DNA of 14,882 bases from contig CALZUY010000054.1 in assembly GCA_945829445.1 (NCBI GenBank), forward strand, positions 1-14,882, in the 5' to 3' direction. Position numbers and translations under genes: made by a program. The notes under the pieces are model-generated. The model was not told the origin of the DNA and did no database searches. It worked only from the letters and a program-made list of their open reading frames with translations. Position 1 is the stretch's first letter, and every line of letters begins with the position of its first letter. The stretch comes from Butyricicoccus_A sp945486175 (GTDB lineage Bacteria > Bacillota > Clostridia > Oscillospirales > Butyricicoccaceae). Of this stretch, positions 1-7,272 are shown one piece after another.

Positions 1-751
1 GTTTCAGCTGTCTATATACAAAGAATATTGCCCCGAAAAGTCCGATAATGAGTGGAAGTCCTGACATCAGACTTGTTATTCCATAGCTTCCTATGTTTCC
101 AATTCCAAGTGTGATTCCACCAAATGCAAAAATACTCAGCACAAAGGAACGAATATCAAAATCAATATCCTGTAATTCCAGTACATCACTAAAATTCATA
201 ACAGACATGACAAGGGAGACAAGCATGACAACCATTGTATATATAAATATATATTTCCATCCAACAGTATCCACCAGTACACCGGCAATTGTCGGTGCAA
301 TGATTGGTGCTGCTGTCGATGCCAGGCCATACCAACCCATCATAGCGCCTTTTTTCCCTTCCGGATAGATAGACAGTATGATGACCTGTCCCATTGATGT
401 CAATATACCATTTCCAATTGCCTGCAATACTCGGCCGACCATCATGAGACTGAAGCCCGGAGCAAAGATACAAACCAGCTCACCGATAATAAAACATATA
501 ATACTGGATATGTATAATTTTCTTGTTGAAATTTTTTTAATCAGGAATGCGGTTAACGGCATTACAATACCCATAGCAAGTGAATAACCGCTTGTCATCC
601 ATTGTCCGGTTGTCATACTGATTCCAAAGTATTCCACTACCGGCGGAAGTGCTGTTGTCATTGCTGTAGCCAGCATTGATGTAGCAATTCCTGTAATCAT
701 CAAGTTTATAAAAATAAGCATTTTTTGTTTTTCATTCAATTTTACTAACAT
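1..751 (-). CDS. MFS exporter, DHA2 (EmrB/QacA-like) family, 3' part missing
   Basis: About 250 codons are present; the gene runs off the left edge, so the C-terminal half is missing. The product is a polytopic membrane protein, probably a drug/H+ antiporter of the 14-helix DHA2 family. Visible family marks are QWMTSGYSLAMG followed by a loop-2 motif ending ISTRKLYI, the helix-4 motif GRVLQAIGNGI, and the helix-5 antiporter motif around APIIAPTIAG. The usual Asp of the helix-1 motif (LDxTIVNVALP) is not present; the segment reads LATAMTTALP. The start is the ATG at 751, about 10 bases after a weak GAGAG ribosome site; an earlier ATG at 760 is in another frame and stops quickly. Codon use is clearly more AT-rich than in the genes to the right, which fits separate acquisition. 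The substrate cannot be told. Family confidence is high, and the DHA2 assignment rests on motifs only. Confidence 0.85.
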   Translation of the reverse strand, partial: MLVKLNEKQKMLIFINLMITGIATSMLATAMTTALPPVVEYFGISMTTGQWMTSGYSLAMGIVMPLTAFLIKKISTRKLYISSIICFIIGELVCIFAPGFSLMMVGRVLQAIGNGILTSMGQVIILSIYPEGKKGAMMGWYGLASTAAPIIAPTIAGVLVDTVGWKYIFIYTMVVMLVSLVMSVMNFSDVLELQDIDFDIRSFVLSIFAFGGITLGIGNIGSYGITSLMSGLPLIIGLFGAIFFVYRQLK

Positions 752-1225
752 TTTTATTCATCTCTCTATCCATTCATACAGTGCTGCTTTTGATTCAGAA
801 TCTTTCGATTGGATTTCATTCGGAACAACTACAGAACCCCCATGCGCCACACGGCATGCAGCCTTTGCAAACGTCTGCACGGGGATTTCTTATGCTTTCT
901 TCCTCCTGTAGTTGCTTCAGTAATTTTGTAGTATGAACTTCTTTTATTTGCGTTTTATTTAAATAATGTTTCAGAATTATTAATTCTCAGAGAATTGTTT
1001 TCCAGATCAATCGTTCCGTATCTAACCGTGTACAAATAATCAAACGAAAAGGAATGCACACATCGAGCGTCTGGATATATCCTGCCTGTTTTCCTTCATT
1101 TTCTGCCGCGACATGCAAACAATGTCTTAATCATGCCTTAAATCCTCAATCATTTATTTCAGTAATGTTTGCAGCGCTTTTCAATATTTACATGGTCAGT
1201 ATATCATAGTACAGCATGATCCGCA
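752..1225. other. AT-rich gene-free stretch with possible decayed coding remnants
   Basis: No intact gene is seen. On the minus strand several adjoining short open stretches in different frames look protein-like. One ends at a TGA just before the MFS start (reading ...VVVPNEIQSKDSESKAALYEW...). Another, in a shifted frame, includes TKLLKQLQEEESIRNPRAD, and two more lie further upstream (GYIQTLDVCIPFRLII and RYGTIDLENNSLRINNSETL). None has a convincing start codon with a ribosome site. They could be the wreck of a gene that once preceded the MFS gene, or chance. I do not recognise a family. No convincing promoter for the MFS gene was found here. Confidence 0.3.
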
Positions 1226-1257
1226 AAAGAAAAGACACGGTTGAAGCCGTGCCTTTT
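1226..1257 (-). terminator. Intrinsic terminator of the B12-riboswitch operon
   Basis: On the minus strand GGCACGG (1253-1247) pairs with CCGTGTC (1240-1234), with one G-U pair and a CTTCAA loop; flanking AAAA/TTTT extend the stem and CTTTT follows. The G-U pair forms only in the minus-strand RNA (it would be an A-C mismatch on the plus strand), which supports the minus orientation. It lies about 140 bases after the ATPase stop; the bases between (1258-1395) hold no gene I can recognise. Confidence 0.75.
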
Positions 1258-1395
1258 CAATCCTATGAACTTCGTGCAATCAACCCGATACAGTCTGGTT
1301 TTCACACTGGTTTAGATATATCCCATGTTTTCCTAAAGATATTTTGGGCTTTGAAACAGAGGGGGCACTTCATGTTGATGCAGGTTTTTTGCTTC

Positions 1396-2505
1396 TCAAA
1401 ATTCCGAAGCGGAAAGCAGGCACCCACGCTGCTTTGCCAGCTCGATCAGCTTCCCATTCCCGCTGTTCATAGTTCCGATATGTTCCAGGCAGCAGATAAC
1501 TGTTTTACAGCCGTTCATGATTTCTTCCGCCTGTCGGAGTGCCGTTTCACTGATCGGCTCAAATGCCTGCTCTTCGATGACTTCCGCTGCCAGTGCCCGT
1601 GCAATCGGATAATCCAGATCGTTTGTATGCAGGACACCGGCTGCAAACGGAATGCCGCGCCGCTGGAGTCTGCGGTAAATCGGGATGCCCGCACCACCGC
1701 CGCCAATGACAAAAATTTCCGGTTTTCCCTGTGGGGCGCTCAGCTCCAGTGAGCCATATAATTCGTTGTAGCTCCCGCAATTTACACGATACAGGCCGCA
1801 GATATAGTCATCTGTAAAAATCTCTTCCGGCGTTCCATAGCGGTCAATGCGGTTGTCTTTGATGCAGAGAACAAAATCGGATATCTTTTGCGCCAGATCC
1901 AACTCGTGCAGAGAAAGGATGACTGCAAGATTTTTCTGCCGTACCAGGTCTTTTAAAATCGAAAGCAGCTCCAATTTATGCCGGATGTCCAGAAATGAGG
2001 TCGGTTCATCCAGTACAAGAATGTCCGGCTCCTGACAGATCGCCCGCGCCAGCATGACGCGCTGCCGCTGTCCATCGCTGACGCAGTTAAAATTCCGGTC
2101 AGCAAGCTCTGTCACATGCACCAGCTCCATCGCTTCTGCAACCCGTTTGTGATCGTAGTCTGACAGAATACCCAGACGTCCGGTATAGGGAAACCGTCCG
2201 GATTCCACGACTTCCTCGCAGCGCATCAGCTCTGGCTCAACCCAGCCGGTCATCATGATCGAAACCGTTCGCGCGAGTTCCTGTTCCTTCATCTGACGGA
2301 GCGGTTTGCCGCTAATCCATACCGTTCCCGCAATCGGTTCCAGCTGTTTGGTGATGCTTTTTAAAATCGTGGATTTCCCGGCGCCGTTTGGCCCAATCAG
2401 GGTCAGAATCTGTCCCGGACGCACGGAAATATCGATGCCGTGAATCAGCGGTTTTTTATTATAGCCGACAGCCAGCTGTTCCGTATGAAGAATGGCTTCT
2501 TTCAT
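1396..2505 (-). CDS. ABC transporter ATPase, BtuD/FecE type, with extra C-terminal Rossmann-like domain
   Basis: Cytoplasmic ATPase expected to drive the permease encoded just upstream. Residues 1-250 are a standard import ATPase: Walker A GPNGAGKST at 38-46, signature VSDGQ at 142-146, Walker B ILVLDE at 162-167 and the switch His at 200. The usual Q-loop glutamine is not obvious; the segment after residue 80 reads VSIMMTGWVEPELM. At 369 aa it is about 110 residues longer than typical BtuD/FecE. The extra C-terminal part (about 262-369) opens with FVIGGGGAG, a glycine-rich turn like those of nucleotide-binding Rossmann folds, and includes VLHTNDLDYPIARALAAEV. The start ATG is 7 bases past the permease stop, with AGGAG overlapping that stop, so the two genes are coupled. 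It is the last gene of the riboswitch-controlled operon. ATPase call very sure; the role of the tail is unknown. Confidence 0.93.
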   Translation of the reverse strand: MKEAILHTEQLAVGYNKKPLIHGIDISVRPGQILTLIGPNGAGKSTILKSITKQLEPIAGTVWISGKPLRQMKEQELARTVSIMMTGWVEPELMRCEEVVESGRFPYTGRLGILSDYDHKRVAEAMELVHVTELADRNFNCVSDGQRQRVMLARAICQEPDILVLDEPTSFLDIRHKLELLSILKDLVRQKNLAVILSLHELDLAQKISDFVLCIKDNRIDRYGTPEEIFTDDYICGLYRVNCGSYNELYGSLELSAPQGKPEIFVIGGGGAGIPIYRRLQRRGIPFAAGVLHTNDLDYPIARALAAEVIEEQAFEPISETALRQAEEIMNGCKTVICCLEHIGTMNSGNGKLIELAKQRGCLLSASEF

Positions 2506-2512
2506 GCTTCTG

Positions 2513-3532
2513 TCACTCCTTCTGCGTTTTGCTGCCGCGGTGCAGCATCATCCAAATGACAACCGGAGCGCCAAAGACAGCGGTTACAGAGCTGATGCTC
2601 AGCTCTGTCGGTGCAAACATGGTTCGTGCAAGCAGGTCACAGAACAGGCAGAACACAGCGCCGCCCAAAAAGCTCGCCGGAATAATCACAATCGGTTTTG
2701 CTGTGCGAAACAGACTTTTTACCAGATGCGGGACAGCAATACCGACAAAAGAGATTGGCCCGGCAAATGCCGTGACACAGGCGGACAGAATGCTGGACAA
2801 CAGAATCAGTTCAATGCGAAACCGGCGGATATTTACCCCTATATTTTGTGCATACATTTCTCCGAGCTGGTATGCACCCATCGGCTTGGAAAGCAGAAAG
2901 GTGAGAATCAGGGAGGTGAATACGACCACTGTCATTGTCCGCACATTACTCCAGTTCATACCGGAAAAGCTGCCCATGGACCAGTTGTGAAGATTGACAA
3001 TGTTGGAATCATCGGCAAAGGTAACCACAAAGTCTGTAATTGCAGAACAGATATAGCCGATCATCACACCGCTGATGACCAAAAGGGACATTTTCCTGAC
3101 CTGATTGGAGATCAGCAGGATGAATCCCATTGAGATCATTGAACCGATAAAGGCAGCGAGAATCAATGCCGCTGAATTCAGGACAATGCCCTGCCCCAGC
3201 GCAAAAATCATGACCAGTGCGACGACCAGCTTGGCCGCGGAGGAAATACCCAGAACAAATGGGCCCGCAATCGGATTGGCAAAAAAAGTCTGTAAAAGAA
3301 AGCCGGAAACGGACAGCGCGCCGCCCAAAATAGCTGCTGCCAGCATACGGGGCAGACGGATCTCCCAGATAATTGCCGTATGGTCTGTTTTTTCACCTGA
3401 CAGGATACGCAGCACCTGTCCGACAGACAGATCGACACTTCCCGCATTCAGGTTGAGCTGAAACAGAAGCAGCAGGAGTGCAGCCAGCACAATATATCCG
3501 GTCAGATATCGAAGAGAGCGGTTTTGTTTCAT
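2513..3532 (-). CDS. ABC transporter permease, BtuC/FecC (FecCD) family
   Basis: Membrane permease of 339 aa, normal for the FecCD family that imports iron-siderophores, heme and cobalamin. It has roughly ten hydrophobic segments and family marks such as LRLPR-like EIRLPRMLAAAILGGALSVSG near residue 60 and FVGIAVPHLVK near residue 255, which lies in the region that contacts the ATPase. A longer reading starting at 3595 is possible, but the ATG at 3532 is preceded by AGGAGGTG at the right distance and directly opens a hydrophobic segment, so I chose it. It lies 13 bases after the binding-protein gene and 7 before the ATPase gene. The substrate cannot be read from the sequence; the B12 riboswitch upstream points to a corrinoid, cobalt complex or related tetrapyrrole. 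Confidence 0.93.
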   Translation of the reverse strand: MKQNRSLRYLTGYIVLAALLLLLFQLNLNAGSVDLSVGQVLRILSGEKTDHTAIIWEIRLPRMLAAAILGGALSVSGFLLQTFFANPIAGPFVLGISSAAKLVVALVMIFALGQGIVLNSAALILAAFIGSMISMGFILLISNQVRKMSLLVISGVMIGYICSAITDFVVTFADDSNIVNLHNWSMGSFSGMNWSNVRTMTVVVFTSLILTFLLSKPMGAYQLGEMYAQNIGVNIRRFRIELILLSSILSACVTAFAGPISFVGIAVPHLVKSLFRTAKPIVIIPASFLGGAVFCLFCDLLARTMFAPTELSISSVTAVFGAPVVIWMMLHRGSKTQKE

Positions 3533-3545
3533 CGTGCACCTCCTG

Positions 3546-4697
3546 TCAGTCCAGCCGATGCAAAAAGGTGAGTTGATCGATCTCCTCCGCTTCACCGGTT
3601 AGAATGGCATGCAAATCGGATATCATATCAGCCGCGCCGGTGGTCTGCTGGAACATATTCTGTTCGGTACACCAGACATTGTGCTGCTGAACAGCTTTAA
3701 AATCCGCCAACAGCTGGCTTTTATCCAGCAACTGGTCGATGGTATCCAGTTCGCCGTCAATCGTGCTGTTATAAATCAGGCAGTCGGCATCACGCGCAGC
3801 GTCATAAAATGCTTCCATCTGCATGTTCATGGTGGACAGTGCATTTTCGTCCACATTCAAATCTTCTGCGGAGAGAATATAGGTTCCACCGGCCAGCTCA
3901 ATCATTTTGGAAATATACTCTCCGGGCTTGCGCACGTTGACATATCCGTTGGAGCTGATGTAAAAAAATGCCACGGTTTTTCCTGTGCTGTCACCGGTTA
4001 ATATGTCGTCGAGCTGGGAAACTTTTTCATCAAAAAAGCGTTCCGCTTCATCTGCCTTTCCGAGAAGCAGTCCATACAGCTTGATCCATTCCATGCGCCC
4101 CAGCGGATGTGATTCATAACTCGAACGTTCCACCATGACGGGAATTCCCAGACTTTCCAGCTGTTCCTGGGTTTCCGGGTTGTGATAAAGCATAGTGGAT
4201 TCAATCGCCAGCCCACAGCCTTCCGATAAAACCATTTCATAATCCGGTGTGTTATATTTGCCGACATACAGGATATTTTCCCGTTCTATTGCCTGCTGCA
4301 CTTCAGGCAGGCTCCAGTCTGCCAGTTTTGTGCTTGTCATGCGGACGCTGTCCAGTGCCTGCAATCCACTGAACAAATCCATTGCGGACGATGCAGCCAC
4401 ATAGAGATTGTCCAGCGGCTGTTGCAGGATGACAATGCTGCTGTCCACACCCTCGGGAACCGTTCCATTTTCCGGAACGAGCAGATATCGGTCAGAGTCT
4501 CCGATGGTAATGAGGGAATATCCGCCGGCATAATAGTCCACCTGAAACTGGCTGGCATATTCCAGCTGCATGCTGCCGGAGGACTCCCTGTCTGCCCAGT
4601 CATTTGCAGGATCCGATGCAGCAGAGCCACAGCCTGACAGGAAAGAAAGGCAGAAAAGCAGAACAGACGCCAGACGCTGTTTTCTTCGCCGCATCAT
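3546..4697 (-). CDS. ABC transporter substrate-binding lipoprotein, BtuF/FecB type
   Basis: Extracellular binding protein of 383 aa, anchored as a lipoprotein: a basic start (MMRRRKQR), a hydrophobic stretch, then lipobox LSGC with the lipidated Cys at residue 23. The mature part has the two-lobe pattern of the class III binding proteins used by FecCD permeases. It includes ENILYVGKYNTPDYE near residue 140, GIPVMVERSSYESHPLGRMEWIK at about 184-206 and a long helix with IKLYGLLLGKADEAERFF. The start overlaps the stop of the preceding lipoprotein gene by 4 bases (ATGA), implying translational coupling; the very next codon is also ATG and could serve. Its operon partners are the permease and ATPase immediately downstream. 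The ligand is unknown; cobalamin, cobinamide or heme-like compounds are the reasonable candidates given the riboswitch. Confidence 0.88.
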   Translation of the reverse strand: MMRRRKQRLASVLLFCLSFLSGCGSAASDPANDWADRESSGSMQLEYASQFQVDYYAGGYSLITIGDSDRYLLVPENGTVPEGVDSSIVILQQPLDNLYVAASSAMDLFSGLQALDSVRMTSTKLADWSLPEVQQAIERENILYVGKYNTPDYEMVLSEGCGLAIESTMLYHNPETQEQLESLGIPVMVERSSYESHPLGRMEWIKLYGLLLGKADEAERFFDEKVSQLDDILTGDSTGKTVAFFYISSNGYVNVRKPGEYISKMIELAGGTYILSAEDLNVDENALSTMNMQMEAFYDAARDADCLIYNSTIDGELDTIDQLLDKSQLLADFKAVQQHNVWCTEQNMFQQTTGAADMISDLHAILTGEAEEIDQLTFLHRLD

Positions 4698-5593
4698 TTT
4701 TTCTGAAGGGTGGACGAATCGAAGTACAGGGTGTATTCGATTTCATGCGGTGTGCTCATGGCTGTGGTGTCTGCGTAGACCGTCATCTTGTAATCAAATC
4801 CTGTGACAGGGATCTCGAACACAGAATTGCCCTCCGTGTTTACCGGGTGATACCGCACGCCATCGACCTTCATATAATCATAATTGGAGCTGCTCCAGAT
4901 CAGTTTCACTGTCACGGTGCCATTTGCAACAGTCAGGGCTGCGGGAGACTCCACACTTGCCCGTCCGGAGCCGCCTTCCAGCGTGACAGCCACACTGTAG
5001 GTGCCGTCTTCCAGATTCAGGCTTTCCGGTGTCGTAATCGCTCCATCGGCAAGGGCATCAACAGGGAGCGAGTCCGCACGGAAGACCAGCGTCCGGTCAT
5101 ACCATTTTTCTTTGTTTTTGCTGAAAGCGGTGCACTCAATGCCCGCATCCAGCGCTTCAACAGGGACAGTAAAGGTATGCTCTCCCTTTTCATTTTCAAC
5201 GAAGGGAATATATGTGCTTTCATCTGCCTGTACGGCTTCTTCGCCGGTGCCCATGAAAACATACAGGTAACCCGTGCCGCCCATGGTCATGACGGCAGTC
5301 ATTTCTCCGTTTTGTACGGTCAGCTCACAGCTGGTGATGTTGAACATGGAGGAGCTGGAATCCACAGTGACCTGATATACACCGTCTTTTACATCACTGC
5401 CGGAAACAGGCTCCATACCTTCCTCTACAACCTGCTCCGGCGTTACCATTTCAGATGACGAGGCAATCTGACTGTCTGCGGAACCCCTATCGGCAGAGCC
5501 AGAGGTGTCTGCACTCGAATTCGTTCCACAGCCGGACAGAAGAGACATCGCCAGCGTCAGTACAGCTATAACAGAAAGAAACTTCTTTTTCAT
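4694..5593 (-). CDS. Lipoprotein with two NEAT-like beta repeats
   Basis: Predicted surface lipoprotein of 299 aa: MKKK start, hydrophobic core, LLSGC with Cys22, then a Ser/Asp/Gly-rich linker to about residue 65. Two similar repeats follow, about 70-172 and 196-292. Each begins DGxYxV, continues with a strand ending LTVxNGxxT, then an aromatic segment (GTGYLYVF in the first, SSSNYDYMKVDGVRYHPV in the second) and a (T/F)x(V/I)PV strand. This order resembles NEAT domains, which bind heme in Gram-positive surface proteins, but the match is by pattern only and the Ser-x4-Tyr motif is not clear. A longer reading to 5665 exists, but the ATG at 5593 after AAAGGTG directly starts the signal peptide. 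It sits between the chelatase and the ABC genes, so it probably binds the same substrate. Not a family I can name with confidence. Confidence 0.75.
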   Translation of the reverse strand: MKKKFLSVIAVLTLAMSLLSGCGTNSSADTSGSADRGSADSQIASSSEMVTPEQVVEEGMEPVSGSDVKDGVYQVTVDSSSSMFNITSCELTVQNGEMTAVMTMGGTGYLYVFMGTGEEAVQADESTYIPFVENEKGEHTFTVPVEALDAGIECTAFSKNKEKWYDRTLVFRADSLPVDALADGAITTPESLNLEDGTYSVAVTLEGGSGRASVESPAALTVANGTVTVKLIWSSSNYDYMKVDGVRYHPVNTEGNSVFEIPVTGFDYKMTVYADTTAMSTPHEIEYTLYFDSSTLQKK

Positions 5594-5609
5594 TTTGTTT
5601 TCACCTTTC

Positions 5610-5642
5610 AAAAGGGACGGCCCGAATTGTCCGAGCCGTCCC
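5610..5642 (-). terminator. Terminator-like hairpin between the chelatase and NEAT-like genes
   Basis: On the minus strand GGGACGGC (5642-5635) and GCCGTCCC (5621-5614) form a perfect 8-base-pair GC-rich stem with a 13-base loop, followed by only four T. It lies in the 68-base gap between the two genes, whose reading continues downstream in an evident operon. It is probably a leaky terminator or an RNA-stabilising end that makes the chelatase mRNA more abundant than the distal transporter mRNA. Confidence 0.6.
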
Positions 5643-5661
5643 ATACTGTTGTCATTCCGGC

Positions 5662-6672
5662 TCACTGATTCAGAGAATCAATTGCCTCCTGTGCATGGTC
5701 GATGTAAATCTGACGGATTGCCTCATTTTCGCCCAGACCGTGGAGGACACATTCCACTTCATAGCCTGCGTTTTCAAATGTAGTTTTCCAGGAATCCTCT
5801 TCATCGCCAGCCATGTCATTGTTGGCGTGGTCGCCCGCTACAACCATCAACGGCTGCAGTACGACGCGCTTATAATTGCCTGCCTTGACAGCTGCCAGTA
5901 CATCGTCCAGAGAAGGTGTCGCTTCCACAGTGCCGACAAAGTAATTTTCATATCCGTCAGCAGTCAGCTTGTCCTGCATCTTCTGATAAATCTCATTGGA
6001 ATCCGCTTCTGTGCCATGACCCATGAAGCAGATTGCGGTTTCGCCGTCGTCATATTCCCCGGTCCATTCTGTGATTGCTTTTTCCACTCTCGCAAAGTCG
6101 TCATCGCTCATCAGAAGCGGCTTGCCGAAAGCAACCTTGTCAAACGCATCCGAATATTCAGCAACTTTATCCACCAGTTCCTGATACTCCAGACCATCCA
6201 TCAGATGCGTGGGCTGTACAATCAGATTTTTGACGCCGTTATCCACGGCGCGATTCAGTGCTGCATCCACATCGTCAATCAGAATGCCGTCGCGCTTCTG
6301 TACGTGGTCGATAATAATGTTTGCCGTAAAGCCTCTTCTGACGGAATAATCCGGGAACGCTGTTTCCAGATCATTCTCAATTGCACCGATGGTCAGGCGT
6401 CGGCTGTCGTTGTAGCTGGTGCCAAAGCTGACAACAAGAAGCTCATTTTCGCCGATATCATCCTGATTGCGGACATTATCCAGCGAGGCATCACCGGTAT
6501 CGTAGTTTTCCTCATCCTCTTCGCCGGTTGCGGTAACAGCGGAACCGACAGCTGCAGAATCATCCGCAGATCCGGTATCGGATGTGCTGCCCGAGCCCGA
6601 AGAGGAGCATCCGGCTAACAGCATCGTGATTGTTACCGACAGAGTGAGCAGTAAAGCGGTCAATTTCTTCAT
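5662..6672 (-). CDS. cbiK: Sirohydrochlorin cobaltochelatase CbiK, exported as a lipoprotein
   Basis: CbiK inserts Co2+ into sirohydrochlorin in the anaerobic B12 pathway. This 336-aa protein has a signal peptide ending LLAGC (Cys22), a Ser/Gly/Asp/Glu-rich linker to about residue 74, and then a complete chelatase domain of about 262 residues, the length of cytoplasmic CbiK. Domain marks are VSFGTSY (81-87), VQPTHLMDGLEYQE (152-165), CFMGHGTEADSNE (215-227) and LQPLMVVAGDHANNDMAGD (272-290). Glu162, His219 and His282 match by spacing the Glu/His/His metal ligands of Salmonella CbiK (89, 145, 207). Export of a CbiK is known from Desulfovibrio vulgaris, where a periplasmic form binds heme. The gene is first in the riboswitch operon, with AAAAGGAGGG before its ATG. 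No other B12-synthesis gene is nearby, which argues for a role in uptake or metal handling outside the cell. Family sure; substrate open. Confidence 0.93.
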   Translation of the reverse strand: MKKLTALLLTLSVTITMLLAGCSSSGSGSTSDTGSADDSAAVGSAVTATGEEDEENYDTGDASLDNVRNQDDIGENELLVVSFGTSYNDSRRLTIGAIENDLETAFPDYSVRRGFTANIIIDHVQKRDGILIDDVDAALNRAVDNGVKNLIVQPTHLMDGLEYQELVDKVAEYSDAFDKVAFGKPLLMSDDDFARVEKAITEWTGEYDDGETAICFMGHGTEADSNEIYQKMQDKLTADGYENYFVGTVEATPSLDDVLAAVKAGNYKRVVLQPLMVVAGDHANNDMAGDEEDSWKTTFENAGYEVECVLHGLGENEAIRQIYIDHAQEAIDSLNQ

Positions 6673-6752
6673 TGTTTGACCCTCCTTTTAAAGTTTCCAA
6701 ACAATTGGATACAATAAAAGTACAGAAACCACATACCCCTCTGCCGGCGGGA

Positions 6753-6791
6753 GAAAAGAAAAAGCTCTTCACCTCAGGCCGGGTAAAGAGC
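6753..6791 (-). terminator. Intrinsic terminator, expression platform of the cobalamin riboswitch
   Basis: On the minus strand GCTCTTTACC (6791-6782) pairs with GGTGAAGAGC (6773-6764) over 10 pairs including one G-U, with an 8-base loop, followed by TTTTTCTTTT. It lies between the riboswitch aptamer and the CbiK start, so B12 binding is expected to end transcription here. I did not identify the competing antiterminator with certainty. Confidence 0.85.
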
Positions 6792-6873
6792 AATACAATT
6801 AAGCCACTGTCATATGCAGCGGCAAAACGGTACGATCAATACCTCGTGATCTGGAATATACCATTCCTGTACC

Positions 6874-7070
6874 AATAATCGGCAGGTTTCCTGACTCAGG
6901 GGTCATCGTACAAAGCAGCCTTCCCAACGGTATGTCAGTGACTGTGCCGGAGCACATTCGCTTTGCACTTTCCCATCACAGTGACGAGATCGTACAGGAT
7001 TTGCACCTGTTTCCCTTTTACCCTCTGGACTTTACAGAACGATGAAAGCTCAGAGGCACCGGTTATTATT
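6874..7070 (-). ncRNA. Adenosylcobalamin riboswitch aptamer
   Basis: Reading the minus strand, the conserved cobalamin core is plain: GGGAAACAGGTGCAAATCC (about 7016-6998), then GTCACTGTGATGGG, and the B12 box GAGTCAGGAAACCTGCC (6897-6881), one base from the usual AGYCAGGAGACCTGCC. The closing P1 stem forms between AATAAT/CCGG at the 5' end (7069-7058) and CCG/ATTATT at the 3' end (6882-6874), with a small bulge. An inner hairpin with GGAAT/ATTCC follows 3' of the aptamer. It should sense adenosylcobalamin and, through the terminator at 6753-6791, shut off the chelatase-transporter operon when B12 is abundant. Confidence 0.95.
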
Positions 7071-7121
7071 TATTCCATTGTCTGGGTTGTTGTCCGGATA
7101 GAATCCAGACTGATTTTTTAT

Positions 7122-7150
7122 AGTATAGCATGGTACAAAACAAAACGCAA
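7122..7150 (-). promoter_or_regulatory. Probable promoter of the riboswitch operon
   Basis: On the minus strand a good -10 box TATACT (7127-7122) stands 17 bases from a weaker -35, TTGCGT (7150-7145). Transcription would begin near 7115, about 45 bases before the aptamer. Placement fits, but the -35 is poor. Confidence 0.55.
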
Positions 7151-7272
7151 TATGTTCGGGCGCGCATTGGGATTTGTTCTTGCAGCCATCACAATGATGC
7201 GCAATAAGCTGTAGAACACACCTGAGTATCCATTCTGCATGATATTGAGCTCCATATACAGACAAGCAAAAC

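Noticed and set aside
2492..3133. A plus-strand 213-codon frame across the permease gene
   Set aside because: Shadow of the FecCD permease; composition is His/Gln-rich and it has no membrane or domain pattern.
3533..3595. A longer N-terminus for the FecCD permease
   Set aside because: The extra 21 residues overlap the binding-protein gene end, while the ATG at 3532 has a perfectly placed AGGAGGTG.
7050..7265. A 71-codon minus-strand frame with several Cys and His residues upstream of the riboswitch
   Set aside because: It needs a TTG start without a ribosome site and runs through the promoter and into the riboswitch aptamer.
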